Origin: Paraburkholderia sp. BL25I1N1 | GTDB taxonomy: Bacteria; Pseudomonadota; Gammaproteobacteria; Burkholderiales; Burkholderiaceae | Assembly (NCBI RefSeq): GCF_003002025.1 | Contig: NZ_PVZB01000025.1 | Span: 1-64,000, forward strand | Direction: 5' to 3' | Length of the DNA: 64,000 nt | Shown here: positions 29,638 to 37,710 of the stretch, one piece after another | Numbering within the stretch: position 1 is the stretch's first letter | How the letters are laid out: each line of letters opens with the position of its first letter | Program-made: the position numbers and the translations under genes | Notes under the pieces: generated by a model | The model's input: only the letters and a program-made list of their open reading frames with translations | Told to the model about the DNA's origin: nothing | The model's database searches: none

Positions 29638-29673
29638 AAAAAAGCGGCGTGTTTCACGTGAAACACGCCGCTT
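29638..29673 (-). terminator. terminator hairpin containing a second parS site
   Basis: Bases 29642-29673 are a perfect 32-bp palindrome with parS (TGTTTCACGTGAAACA, 29650-29665) at the centre, flanked by AAGCGGCG/CGCCGCTT arms. On the minus strand it is followed by six T (29643-29638). It lies 34 bases after the stop of the livF-like gene, so it looks like that operon's rho-independent terminator as well as a ParB site. Confidence 0.8.
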
Positions 29674-29706
29674 CGAACAAGCCGGAAACGCAAGCAAACC
29701 TAGTCG

Positions 29707-30474
29707 CTAAGCCACTTTCTTCGCCAGCCCAAGATAGGTTTCGATCACGCGCGGATTCTGCGCCAAGTCCGCCGCCGGTCCTTCGAGTGCAAGTTCACCG
29801 GTTTCCAGTACATAGCCGTAATCGGAGATTTGCAACGCGGCGCGCGCATTCTGTTCGATCAGCAATGTCGCAACGCCGGTCTGCCGCAGCGCGCTGATGA
29901 TGTGGAAGATTTCTTTCACGATCAACGGTGCGAGACCGAGACTCGGCTCGTCCAGCATCAGCAGGTCCGGTTTGCCCATGAGCGCCCGGCCCACTGCGAG
30001 CATCTGCCGTTCGCCACCGGACAACGTTCCGGCAGCCTGCTTGCGCCGTTCTTTCAGCCGCGGGAACAGGGTAAAGACCGGTTCGAGTTGATCCAGGAAG
30101 TTGCGCTCCCGTGCCCGTTTGCGCCGATAGGCACCCAGGACGAGGTTGTCTTCCACTGTCATCGACGCAAACAACTCGCGCTTCTCCGGCACGAGACACA
30201 TACCGCGCGACACGCGCTTCTCGACCGGCACGGCGCTAACGTCTTCGCCCTGGTACAGGACGGTGCCCTTCGCATGGCCCGTGGTCGGCAACGCGCCCAT
30301 GATCGCGTTCAACAGCGTGGACTTGCCCGCACCGTTCGGGCCGATGACCGAGACAATCTGGCCGGCCCGCACCTTGATCGCCGCGCCGTGCAGCGCCTCC
30401 ACCTTGCCATAGCGGACCGACAAACCGTCCACGTCGAGAATCGGGCCGGCAGCATTCATCGTGTTCTCCATCAC
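29707..30474 (-). CDS. livF: branched-chain amino acid-type ABC transporter ATPase (LivF)
   Basis: 255 aa. Walker A GPNGAGKST, signature TLSGGERQMLAVGRAL, Walker B LLMLDEPSLGL. The LivF subgroup pattern is clear (YGKVEALHGAAIKVRAG, LVPEKRELFASMTVEDNL). Its ATG overlaps the stop of the fused permease-ATPase gene by four bases. It pairs with the ATPase domain of that fusion to power uptake. Confidence 0.93.
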   Translation of the reverse strand: MMENTMNAAGPILDVDGLSVRYGKVEALHGAAIKVRAGQIVSVIGPNGAGKSTLLNAIMGALPTTGHAKGTVLYQGEDVSAVPVEKRVSRGMCLVPEKRELFASMTVEDNLVLGAYRRKRARERNFLDQLEPVFTLFPRLKERRKQAAGTLSGGERQMLAVGRALMGKPDLLMLDEPSLGLAPLIVKEIFHIISALRQTGVATLLIEQNARAALQISDYGYVLETGELALEGPAADLAQNPRVIETYLGLAKKVA

Positions 30475-32255
30475 TCCACCCCGCCGAGATAAGCTTCCAG
30501 CACTGCCGGGTCTTGTTGTACCTCTTGCGGCAGACCTTCGGCGATACGAGTCCCGAACTCCATGACCACCAGCCGATCGGTGAGATTCATCACGAAGTCC
30601 ATATCGTGCTCCACCAGCAGCACGCTCATGCCTTCAGCCTTCAGGCGACGCAGCAGGTCGGCCAGTTGCAGCTTTTCCTGATAGCGCAGACCTGCGGCCG
30701 GCTCATCCAGCAGCAGCAGCGTCGGATCGCAACACAGCGCGCGAGCGATTTCGAGAATCCGTTGCTGTCCCAGCGCGAGGCTCCCGGCTTCGTCGTACAT
30801 GTGCTGCTCGAGGCCGACGCGGCGAATCTGACGAGCCGCCTCGGCCATCAAGCGCGCTTCTTCCGCGCTGTTCAGGCGCACGACGCTGCGCCAGACACCG
30901 GCTTGCCCGCGCAGATGCGCACCAATCGCGACGTTCTCAAGCACCGTCATCCCCGGCAGCAGCTTGACGTGCTGGAACGTGCGGCCGATTCCGCGTTTGA
31001 CGATTTCACGTGAACTCAGCGAATCGATGCGCTCGCCGCAGAACGTGATCTCACCGCTCGTCGCCTGCAACACGCCGGTCACCAGATTGAAGGTCGTCGA
31101 CTTGCCGGCGCCATTCGGACCGATCAGGCCGATGATCTGCCCCGCCTTCACCTCGAAGCTGACATCGTTCACCGCGACCAGACCGCCGAATTGCTTGCGC
31201 GCTTTATTCACCGTCAACAAGTCTTCACCGGCCGCCGGCTTGCTGCGCTGCGCCAACGGCTCGGCGTGATCAGCGACGTGAGCGCGCGGGCCCTTCGGGA
31301 AAAATCGCGCGACGAACGGCCAAACGCCCTGCCGCGCGTATTGCAGCAGCAGCACCATCAAAATGCCGAACACGATCACTTCAAAGTTGCCGTTCTCGCC
31401 GAGCAGCTTCGGCAGCAAGGTTTGCAAATAATCTTGCAGCACCGTCAGGATCGCCGCGCCGAGCACCGCGCCCCAGACGTGCGAGACGCCGCCCACGACG
31501 GCCATGAACAGAAATTCGATGCCGTGATTCAGACCGAAAGGCGTCGGGTTCACCGCGCGCTGCAGGTGGGCGTAGAGGAAACCCGAGACGGAGGCCAGCA
31601 CCGCCGCGTACACGAAGATCACCACGCGCATCCATCCGGTGTTGACGCCCATTGCCTCGGCCATCATGCCGCCGCCACGTAACGCGCGGATCGCCCGCCC
31701 CGGACGACTATTAAGCAGATTCTGAACAGAAATGACCGCACCGAGCACCACCAGCCAGATCAGGTAATAGATATGGCGGCCGGATTCGAGGTTGATGCCA
31801 AATACATTCAGCACCGGAATCCCGTTGATACCGTCGTATTTGCCCAGCATTTCAAGATTGCCGAACAGGTAGAACAGCGCGAGTCCCCAGGCAATCGTGC
31901 CCAGAGGCAGAAAGTGTCCCGACAACCGCATCGTCACCAAACCGAGCATCAACGCGATCAACGCCGTCACGATCACGCCGGCGATCAATGCGAGCCACGG
32001 CGAAACGCCATACCGCGTCGTCAGATAGGCGGTCGCATAAGCGCCGATCCCGACAAACGCGGCTTGCCCGAAGCTCGTCATCCCGCCGATTCCGGTCAGC
32101 AGCACAAGACCGATCGCGACGATCGAATACAGACCGATGTAGTTGAGCAGCGTCACCCAGTACTCAGGCACGTGAATCGGTTGCGGCAACACCGGCAGCG
32201 CGAACAGCACCACGAGGAACAACCAGAAGAACTTGTTTTGCATGATCCGTTTCAT
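30471..32255 (-). CDS. fused LivM permease and LivG ATPase of a branched-chain amino acid-type ABC transporter
   Basis: 594 aa. Residues 1 to about 325 are a LivM-type permease with eight to ten membrane segments (GLYSIVAIGLVLLTGIGGMT, QAAFVGIGAYATAYL). A short polar linker follows, and from about 346 to the end is a LivG-type ATPase: Walker A GPNGAGKST at about 379-387, signature LALGQQRIL at about 493 (Ala-Leu in place of Ser-Gly), Walker B LLLLDEP at about 513. The frame is continuous, so this is one polypeptide. The ribosome site GAGGAG is formed by the last Glu codons of the upstream livH gene. Confidence 0.93.
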   Translation of the reverse strand: MKRIMQNKFFWLFLVVLFALPVLPQPIHVPEYWVTLLNYIGLYSIVAIGLVLLTGIGGMTSFGQAAFVGIGAYATAYLTTRYGVSPWLALIAGVIVTALIALMLGLVTMRLSGHFLPLGTIAWGLALFYLFGNLEMLGKYDGINGIPVLNVFGINLESGRHIYYLIWLVVLGAVISVQNLLNSRPGRAIRALRGGGMMAEAMGVNTGWMRVVIFVYAAVLASVSGFLYAHLQRAVNPTPFGLNHGIEFLFMAVVGGVSHVWGAVLGAAILTVLQDYLQTLLPKLLGENGNFEVIVFGILMVLLLQYARQGVWPFVARFFPKGPRAHVADHAEPLAQRSKPAAGEDLLTVNKARKQFGGLVAVNDVSFEVKAGQIIGLIGPNGAGKSTTFNLVTGVLQATSGEITFCGERIDSLSSREIVKRGIGRTFQHVKLLPGMTVLENVAIGAHLRGQAGVWRSVVRLNSAEEARLMAEAARQIRRVGLEQHMYDEAGSLALGQQRILEIARALCCDPTLLLLDEPAAGLRYQEKLQLADLLRRLKAEGMSVLLVEHDMDFVMNLTDRLVVMEFGTRIAEGLPQEVQQDPAVLEAYLGGVE

Positions 32256-32259
32256 CGCG

Positions 32260-33315
32260 TCACTCCTCTTCCTCTTCGGCGTGCGGACTGGCGAGACTTC
32301 GCCAGAGCAACACGGGGATGATCAGCGTGAACACGATCACTTCCTTGTAAGCGCTCGCCCAGAACGACGAATACGACTCCAGCAGGCCGACCAGGATCGA
32401 GCCCGCGGCCGCCAGCGGATAGCTGACGAGCCCGCCGATAATCGCCCCCACGAAGCCCTTCAAACCGATCAGGAAGCCCGAGTCGTAGTAGATGGTGGTC
32501 AAGGGTGCGACGAGGATGCCGCACAGCGCGCCGAGGCCCGCCGCCAGCGTGAATGCGAGCCGCCCTGCTTGCGTCGTGCCGATGCCGACGAGCCGCGCGC
32601 CGAGCCGGTTCACCGACGTCGCGCGCAACGCCTTGCCCGAGATCGAGCGATCGAAGTAAAGATACAGCGCGCCGATCAACACCACCGCCGTGCCGACCAC
32701 CCACAGGCTTTGTCCGGAAATCGTCAGTGTGCCGATGTTGAAGGTCGCATCGGAAAACGCTGTAGTGCGTGAACCTTCCGCGCCGAACATGACGAGACCC
32801 AGGCCGACCATCGCGAAGTGCACTGCCACCGCCACGATCAACAGCAGCAGCGTGCTTGCCTCCGCGATCGGCTCATACGCGAGACGGTACACATAAGGAC
32901 CCATCGGAATCACGATCAGCAGCGTCAACGCGATCTGCGCGATCATCGGCAGCGTATGCATGAAAACGCCTTGTGTCAGCGCATAGACCGCGATCGGAAA
33001 CAGCAGATATTTGCCGACCAGCATGACCAGCGTGCGCGCCGCATGCCGGCGCCGTTCGGGATGCCGCACCAGCCCCGCTATCTCGACGACGAAGCAGGCC
33101 GCGCCCATCGCCATCAGCAACCAGCAGGTGGCTGGAAATTTCTGCGTCTGCAGTGCGGCGAGCGTCAACGCGCCGTACGAAACAAACTCCCCCTGCGGGA
33201 TGAAGATCACCCGCGTCACGGAGAACACCAGCACCAGCGCGAGCGCTAGCAGCGCGTAGATCGCGCCCGTGGTGATGCCGTCCTGCGCGAGGATCGCCGC
33301 AATTGATAGATCCAT
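32260..33315 (-). CDS. livH: branched-chain amino acid-type ABC transporter permease (LivH)
   Basis: 351 aa, longer than the usual 290-310. The LivH pattern is seen at the start (ITTGAIYALLALALVLVFSV) and at the end (GLKGFVGAIIGGLVSYPLA). The extra length is an insertion at about residues 70-120 containing a basic stretch (RHPERRRHAAR). The C-terminus is a short Glu run (HAEEEEE) whose codons act as the ribosome site for the next gene. It forms the membrane channel with the LivM part of the fusion. Confidence 0.9.
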   Translation of the reverse strand: MDLSIAAILAQDGITTGAIYALLALALVLVFSVTRVIFIPQGEFVSYGALTLAALQTQKFPATCWLLMAMGAACFVVEIAGLVRHPERRRHAARTLVMLVGKYLLFPIAVYALTQGVFMHTLPMIAQIALTLLIVIPMGPYVYRLAYEPIAEASTLLLLIVAVAVHFAMVGLGLVMFGAEGSRTTAFSDATFNIGTLTISGQSLWVVGTAVVLIGALYLYFDRSISGKALRATSVNRLGARLVGIGTTQAGRLAFTLAAGLGALCGILVAPLTTIYYDSGFLIGLKGFVGAIIGGLVSYPLAAAGSILVGLLESYSSFWASAYKEVIVFTLIIPVLLWRSLASPHAEEEEE

Positions 33316-33410
33316 ACTTCCTCGTCCTGAAGCGTCGAAATCGAAACCGGGAAACCGTCGTGGCGGCAGAACTCGTGGCCGTCCATCGACCCGCTATGCC
33401 CTGAAAAGGC

Positions 33411-33441
33411 GACCGCCGCGCCGGTACGCGGCGCGGCGGTC
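33411..33441. repeat. strong GC hairpin between binding protein and permease genes
   Basis: GACCGCCGCGCC (33411-33422) and GGCGCGGCGGTC (33430-33441) are perfect 12-bp arms with a seven-base loop. On the minus strand only a short T4 follows. It may stabilise or partly terminate the binding-protein message so that it exceeds the permease message. Confidence 0.6.
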
Positions 33442-33521
33442 GATGCCATTGTCATCGAACAGAATGGCAATGCGGCGTCACGTGCCGCACGTTGCGCGAG
33501 AGGCGCGTACCGCTTTTGTCG

Positions 33522-34682
33522 TTAGTCGTTCTGCAACTTCCACTTGCCGTCGACGATCTGCACGATCACGCGTGCGCGCTTGTCGAGGCCGTTGTGGTCG
33601 GTCGTCGTGGTGTTCATGATGCCGTGCGAGACCGGCAGTTCCTTGATGTTCTCAAGCGCCCCACGCAGTGCCACGCGGAACTGTTCCGTGCCCGGCTGAG
33701 CGGTCTTCAGTGCGACCGGAATCGCTGCTTGCAGCATCTGACCGGCGTCCCATGCGTGCCCGCCGAACGTCGCCACCGAACCCGCGCCATACGCTTTCTC
33801 ATACGCCGACTTATAAGCCAGCGACGACTTCTTCACCGGGTTCGAGTCAGGCAGTTGATCCGCCACGAGGATCGGTCCGGCCGGCAGGAATTCGCCTTCG
33901 CAGTCCTTGCCGCACACGCGCAGGAAGTCGTTGTTGGCGACGCCGTGAGTCTGATAGACCTTGCCCTTGTAGCCGCGCTCCTTGAGCGTCTTGGCCGGCA
34001 GCGCCGACGGCGTGCCCGCGCCCGCGATCAGCACCGCGTCGGGGTTCGCGCCCATCGTCTTCAGCACCTGGCCCGTCACCGATGCATCGGTGCGGTTAAA
34101 GCGCTCGTTCGAGACGATCTTCAGATTGTGTGCGGCGGCCGCCGCGGTGAAGACGTTGTTCCAGCCGTCGCCGTACGCATCCGCGAAGCCGATGAAGCCC
34201 ACCGTCTTTACGCCGTGATGCTCCATGTAGTCGGCGATGGCGTCGGCCATCAGGCTGTCGTTCTGCGGCGGTTTGAAGGCCCATGCGCGCTTCGCGTCCA
34301 TCGGCGAAATGATCGCCGCCGATGCCGCCAGCGAGATCACCGGCGTCTTGCCTTCGGCAGCGGCGTCGAGCATGGCGAGCGAATTCGGCGTGACGGTCGA
34401 GCCGATGATCGCGTCGACGTGGTCTTCATCGATCAGCTTGCGCGTGTTCTGCACGGCTTTGCCGGTATCGGACCCGTCGTCGAGAATGATGTACTGCACG
34501 GTCTTGCCGCCGATCTCTTTCGGCAACAGTGCAATCGTGTTCTTTTCAGGAATCCCGAGCGATGCGGCCGGCCCCGTGGTGGAAAGCGTCACGCCGATTT
34601 TCACCTGAGCGAACGCCGCGCCCGCACTGCACATCAACGCCATGGCAATGCCGGTGCGTACCCATTGCTTTGTCTTTTTCAT
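33522..34682 (-). CDS. branched-chain amino acid-type periplasmic binding protein (copy 1)
   Basis: 386 aa from the ATG at 34682 (MKKTKQWVRTGIAMALMCSA), a signal peptide cut near AFAQ. The mature part begins VKIGVTLSTTGPAASLGIPE, then ALLPKEIGG, FVGVF-like pocket strands and a Cys pair (VCGKDCEG) likely disulfide bonded in the periplasm. It is about two-thirds identical by eye to the next gene. It probably serves the LivH/LivMG/LivF complex downstream, separated from it by a strong hairpin. Confidence 0.93.
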   Translation of the reverse strand: MKKTKQWVRTGIAMALMCSAGAAFAQVKIGVTLSTTGPAASLGIPEKNTIALLPKEIGGKTVQYIILDDGSDTGKAVQNTRKLIDEDHVDAIIGSTVTPNSLAMLDAAAEGKTPVISLAASAAIISPMDAKRAWAFKPPQNDSLMADAIADYMEHHGVKTVGFIGFADAYGDGWNNVFTAAAAAHNLKIVSNERFNRTDASVTGQVLKTMGANPDAVLIAGAGTPSALPAKTLKERGYKGKVYQTHGVANNDFLRVCGKDCEGEFLPAGPILVADQLPDSNPVKKSSLAYKSAYEKAYGAGSVATFGGHAWDAGQMLQAAIPVALKTAQPGTEQFRVALRGALENIKELPVSHGIMNTTTTDHNGLDKRARVIVQIVDGKWKLQND

Positions 34683-34873
34683 TGCAAGTCTCCAAACGCT
34701 TTGAGGCGCGTATCTGAAATCCGACTCGTGGGCCGGGTGTCTGAATCTAGTTATAGGGTTCTGGCGTGCCAAGCATGGTTTTCCCTGCTCAGCGCGAATA
34801 CCGTCGCCGCTTTGCTGCTACTTCACTGCGCATACCACGACTGCAAACTGCTGCGATATCCTGTGAACAAAAC

Positions 34874-34918
34874 ACTAACATGTTAGTAGTATTGCGTTCT
34901 GCATGATTGACGGTCAAT
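34874..34918 (-). promoter_or_regulatory. promoter flanked by two palindromes upstream of binding protein copy 1
   Basis: On the minus strand TTGACC (34917-34912), an 18-base spacer and AATACT (34893-34888) form a possible sigma70 promoter. The palindrome ATTGAC-G-GTCAAT (34906-34918) covers the -35. The palindrome ACTAACATGTTAGT (34874-34887) abuts the -10 and covers the likely start point. This is the geometry of a repressor-controlled promoter. Confidence 0.5.
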
Positions 34919-34987
34919 AGACTGCAACCCAAATGCGGGTTTGTCCTGAAGCGGCGGAGCCACACTTTTTCACGCGATGCGGACAAT

Positions 34988-35018
34988 AAAAAAGACGCGT
35001 CAACTGCACGCGTCTTTT
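34988..35018 (-). terminator. rho-independent terminator of binding protein copy 2
   Basis: Arms AAAAGACGCGT and ACGCGTCTTT with a loop between them run into a T-run on the minus strand, about 35 bases after the stop at 35052. Confidence 0.85.
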
Positions 35019-35051
35019 GTTTATTGAAGGTCCATATCGCTTTGCCTTCGC

Positions 35052-36218
35052 TTAGTCGCCGGACAACTTCCACTTGCCGCCGACAATCTCCACCATCACG
35101 CGTGCCCGTTGGTCGAGACCAGCATGGTCGTTCGCGCTCATATTGAAGATGCCGTGCGACGCGGGCATGTCTTTGGTGCTTTCGAGTGCGGCCCGCAATG
35201 CTTCGCGGAATGCAGGCGTGCCCGGTTGACCCTTCTTCAACGCCAGCGGAATCGCGCGTTGCAGCAGCAGGCCCGCGTCCCACGCGTGGCCGCCGAAGGT
35301 CGACACCGAGCCGGCGCCGTAAGCGGTTTCGTACGCGCGCTTATAGGCAAGCGCACTCTTCTTCACCGGATTCGAATCAGGCAATTGCTCGGCAACGAGC
35401 AACGGACCCGCCGGCAGATAGGTGCCTTCGCAATCCTTGCCGCAAACGCGCAGGAAGTCGTTATTGGCGACGCCGTGTGTCTGATAGTACTTGCCTTTAT
35501 AGCCACGCTCCTTGAGCGTTTTCTGCGGCAGCGCGGCCGGTGTGCCGGCACCCGCAATCAGCACCGCGTCTGGATTCTGCGACATGATCTTTAGCACCTG
35601 GCCGGTCACCGATGCGTCGTTGCGTGCGAAACGTTCGCTCGCGACGACCTTGATCTTCGCGAGATCGGCAGCCTTGCCGAATTCCTTGAACCAGCTCTCG
35701 CCGTAGGCGTCGGAGAAACCAATAAAGGCCACCGTCTTCACACCATGGTTCGACATGTGCTGCGCGATGGCCGTGGCCATGAGAATGTCGTTCTGCGGCG
35801 TCTTAAAGACCCACGCGCGCTTCGCGTCCATCGGCTCGACGATGCTCGCCGCGGCCGCCATGGAGATCATGGGCGTGGTGGTTTCGGCGGCGACGTCGAT
35901 CATGGCAAGCGAGTTCGGCACGACGGTCGAGCCGATCAGCGCATCCACGTGATCTTCGCTCGTGAGCTTGCGTGCGTTCTTGACGGCCTGGGTGGAATCC
36001 GTGGCGTCGTCGAGCACGATGTAATCGATCTTCTGACCTGCCACCTCTTTAGGCAGCAGTGCGATCGTGTTCTTTTCCGGAATGCCGAGCGACGCGGCCG
36101 GGCCGGTTGCCGACACGGTCACGCCGATTTTCACGTCCGCGAATGCATGGCCGCTCCATGCTGCGCTCACTCCGGTGGCGACCAATGCCGCGCTGATCCA
36201 ACGCAATGCCGACTTCAT
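35052..36218 (-). CDS. branched-chain amino acid-type periplasmic binding protein (copy 2)
   Basis: 388 aa with a signal peptide ending near HAFADVKIG. It is a close paralogue of the adjacent gene: shared segments include GPAASLGIPEKNTIALLPKE, AGAGTPAALP and KVYQTHGVANNDFLRVCGKD-like stretches, and the same Cys pair. The two copies suggest a recent tandem duplication allowing different ligands for one membrane complex. It has its own terminator, so it is probably a separate transcription unit. Confidence 0.93.
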   Translation of the reverse strand: MKSALRWISAALVATGVSAAWSGHAFADVKIGVTVSATGPAASLGIPEKNTIALLPKEVAGQKIDYIVLDDATDSTQAVKNARKLTSEDHVDALIGSTVVPNSLAMIDVAAETTTPMISMAAAASIVEPMDAKRAWVFKTPQNDILMATAIAQHMSNHGVKTVAFIGFSDAYGESWFKEFGKAADLAKIKVVASERFARNDASVTGQVLKIMSQNPDAVLIAGAGTPAALPQKTLKERGYKGKYYQTHGVANNDFLRVCGKDCEGTYLPAGPLLVAEQLPDSNPVKKSALAYKRAYETAYGAGSVSTFGGHAWDAGLLLQRAIPLALKKGQPGTPAFREALRAALESTKDMPASHGIFNMSANDHAGLDQRARVMVEIVGGKWKLSGD

Positions 36219-36735
36219 CCCGCTCCTCTATCAACCCCGTTATTCATTCGAATTTAAATGCACAGATTTAAATCCCGACCACGCGGTCGGTGAATAGCGA
36301 GTTTAGCGGACGAAAGCCACACGCGGCAAGCGTTTTGCAGGGTTGTGACGTGTGAAATAGAGACGTGTTCGGCGAATGAAAAAGGGTCACCGAATTAGCG
36401 GGGAATTGGAATGGCGAATAACCGGAAATACAAATAAAAAGCGCTGTTGGATATCAATCCAACAGCGCTTTCGTCTGGGCACTGAGTGCCTCATTGTCTC
36501 CTCGTTCTCCACCTGCAAAATTCGTGGTGCATCAGAACTGCATGAAGATTAAACGAGCACTCCGCGTACTACAACTAGCAATTACCCTAGTGGTGCACTG
36601 CGGCACCGAATTGGGGCACGTTGCGGGAGCCATACGGTGTATGCATTTCGACTCGATTGCCGCCCTTTTCAACCTGCCGCATCGAGACGGCTGGATTATA
36701 TCGGATGCCGAAGCAATCGCCCATTTTACTGAGCG
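36219..36735. other. intergenic region with a terminator, AT-rich repeats and a possible tiny ORF
   Basis: Two copies of ATTTAAAT (36252-36259, 36266-36273) lie 14 bases apart, 34 bases upstream of binding protein copy 2. A strong terminator lies at 36432-36471. Just upstream of it on the minus strand GAGGAGACA precedes an ATG at 36494 that opens a frame of about 13 codons running into the hairpin. A TATAAT near 36700 on the minus strand falls just past the livM gene. No ordinary gene is seen. Confidence 0.45.
36432..36471 (-). terminator. rho-independent terminator downstream of the second Liv-type operon
   Basis: A perfect 15-bp stem (36438-36452 with 36457-36471) and a four-base loop run into TTTTTATTTG on the minus strand. 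It lies about 265 bases past the livM stop. Confidence 0.85.
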
Positions 36736-37710
36736 TCAGGCTCGCAGCGGCCGCACTCGCGCGATGATTTCGCCGACGATGCCACGCCGGAACGCCAGCA
36801 CGCAGGCAATGAAAATCACGCCGGTGACAATGGTCACCGATTCGCCCAGCGAGCGGAACCACTCGACGCCCGTGGTCGTCGCCAGTGCCCCGCCGATATC
36901 GCCGAGTCGATCCTCGAGCGCGACGATCAGCGCCGCGCCGAGCAGCGGCCCGAACAACGTACCCATGCCGCCAACGAGCGTCATCAGGATCACGAGGCCG
37001 GACATGGTCCAATACGCGTCGCTCAAGGTCTCGAAGCCTTGCACCAACACCTTGAGCGAACCCGCGAGACCCGCAATTCCCGCCGACAGAATGAACGCGA
37101 GCAGCTTGAAGCGATCCGTATCGTAGCCGAGCGACACCGCGCGCGGCTCGTTCTCCTTGATGGCCACCAGCACCTGCCCGAACGGCGAATGCACGATCCG
37201 CACGATCAGCAGGAAGGCCAGCACCATCACGGCGAGCACGACGAAATACAGCGCCATGTCGGACGACAGATCCAGCACGCCGAACAGCTTGCCGCGCGGC
37301 ACGCCTTGCAGACCATCCTCGCCATGCGTGAACGGCGCCTGCAGGAACACGAAGTAGACCATCTGCGCGAGCGCCAGCGTGACCATCGCGAAGTAGATGC
37401 CCTGGCGGCGAATTGCGAAGAGACCCACGATCAGGCCGAGCAAGGTTGCCGCCGCCGTGCCGGTCAGCACACCGAGTTCCGGCGAGAAGCCGAGCGACTG
37501 GATCGCATAGCCCGTCACATAGCCAGCCGAAGCGAGAAACATGGCGTGCCCAAACGACAGCAACCCGGTGTAGCCGATCAGCAAATTGAACGCCGCCGCG
37601 AACAGCGCGAAGCACAGCACCTTCATTACGAAGAGCGGATAGATGCCGAGCACGGGCACCGCGAGCAGCACGACCAGCAGCAGACCGTAGAGCACTTTTC
37701 TCTGCATCAT
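36736..37710 (-). CDS. livM: branched-chain amino acid-type ABC transporter permease (LivM)
   Basis: 324 aa from the ATG at 37710, which follows AAGGAAAA; the reading frame continues upstream only as a shadow of livH. Eight to ten membrane segments, with GYTGLLSFGHAMFLASAGYV and LVGGMGTLFGPLLGAAL typical of LivM. Its start overlaps the end of the livH gene, so the two are translated together. Confidence 0.93.
   Translation of the reverse strand: MMQRKVLYGLLLVVLLAVPVLGIYPLFVMKVLCFALFAAAFNLLIGYTGLLSFGHAMFLASAGYVTGYAIQSLGFSPELGVLTGTAAATLLGLIVGLFAIRRQGIYFAMVTLALAQMVYFVFLQAPFTHGEDGLQGVPRGKLFGVLDLSSDMALYFVVLAVMVLAFLLIVRIVHSPFGQVLVAIKENEPRAVSLGYDTDRFKLLAFILSAGIAGLAGSLKVLVQGFETLSDAYWTMSGLVILMTLVGGMGTLFGPLLGAALIVALEDRLGDIGGALATTTGVEWFRSLGESVTIVTGVIFIACVLAFRRGIVGEIIARVRPLRA

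Larger units (their letters stand above)
34683..35051. other. regulatory region between the two binding protein genes
   Basis: Contains a terminator for the upstream copy (34988-35018) and, nearer the downstream copy, a promoter with two flanking palindromes (34874-34918). No gene is seen. Confidence 0.6.

Noticed and set aside
31002..31017. A third parS-like site with core TTTCACGTGAA in the LivM-LivG fusion gene.
   Set aside because: Only 11 of 16 positions match and the flanks are wrong, so chance in coding sequence is more likely.
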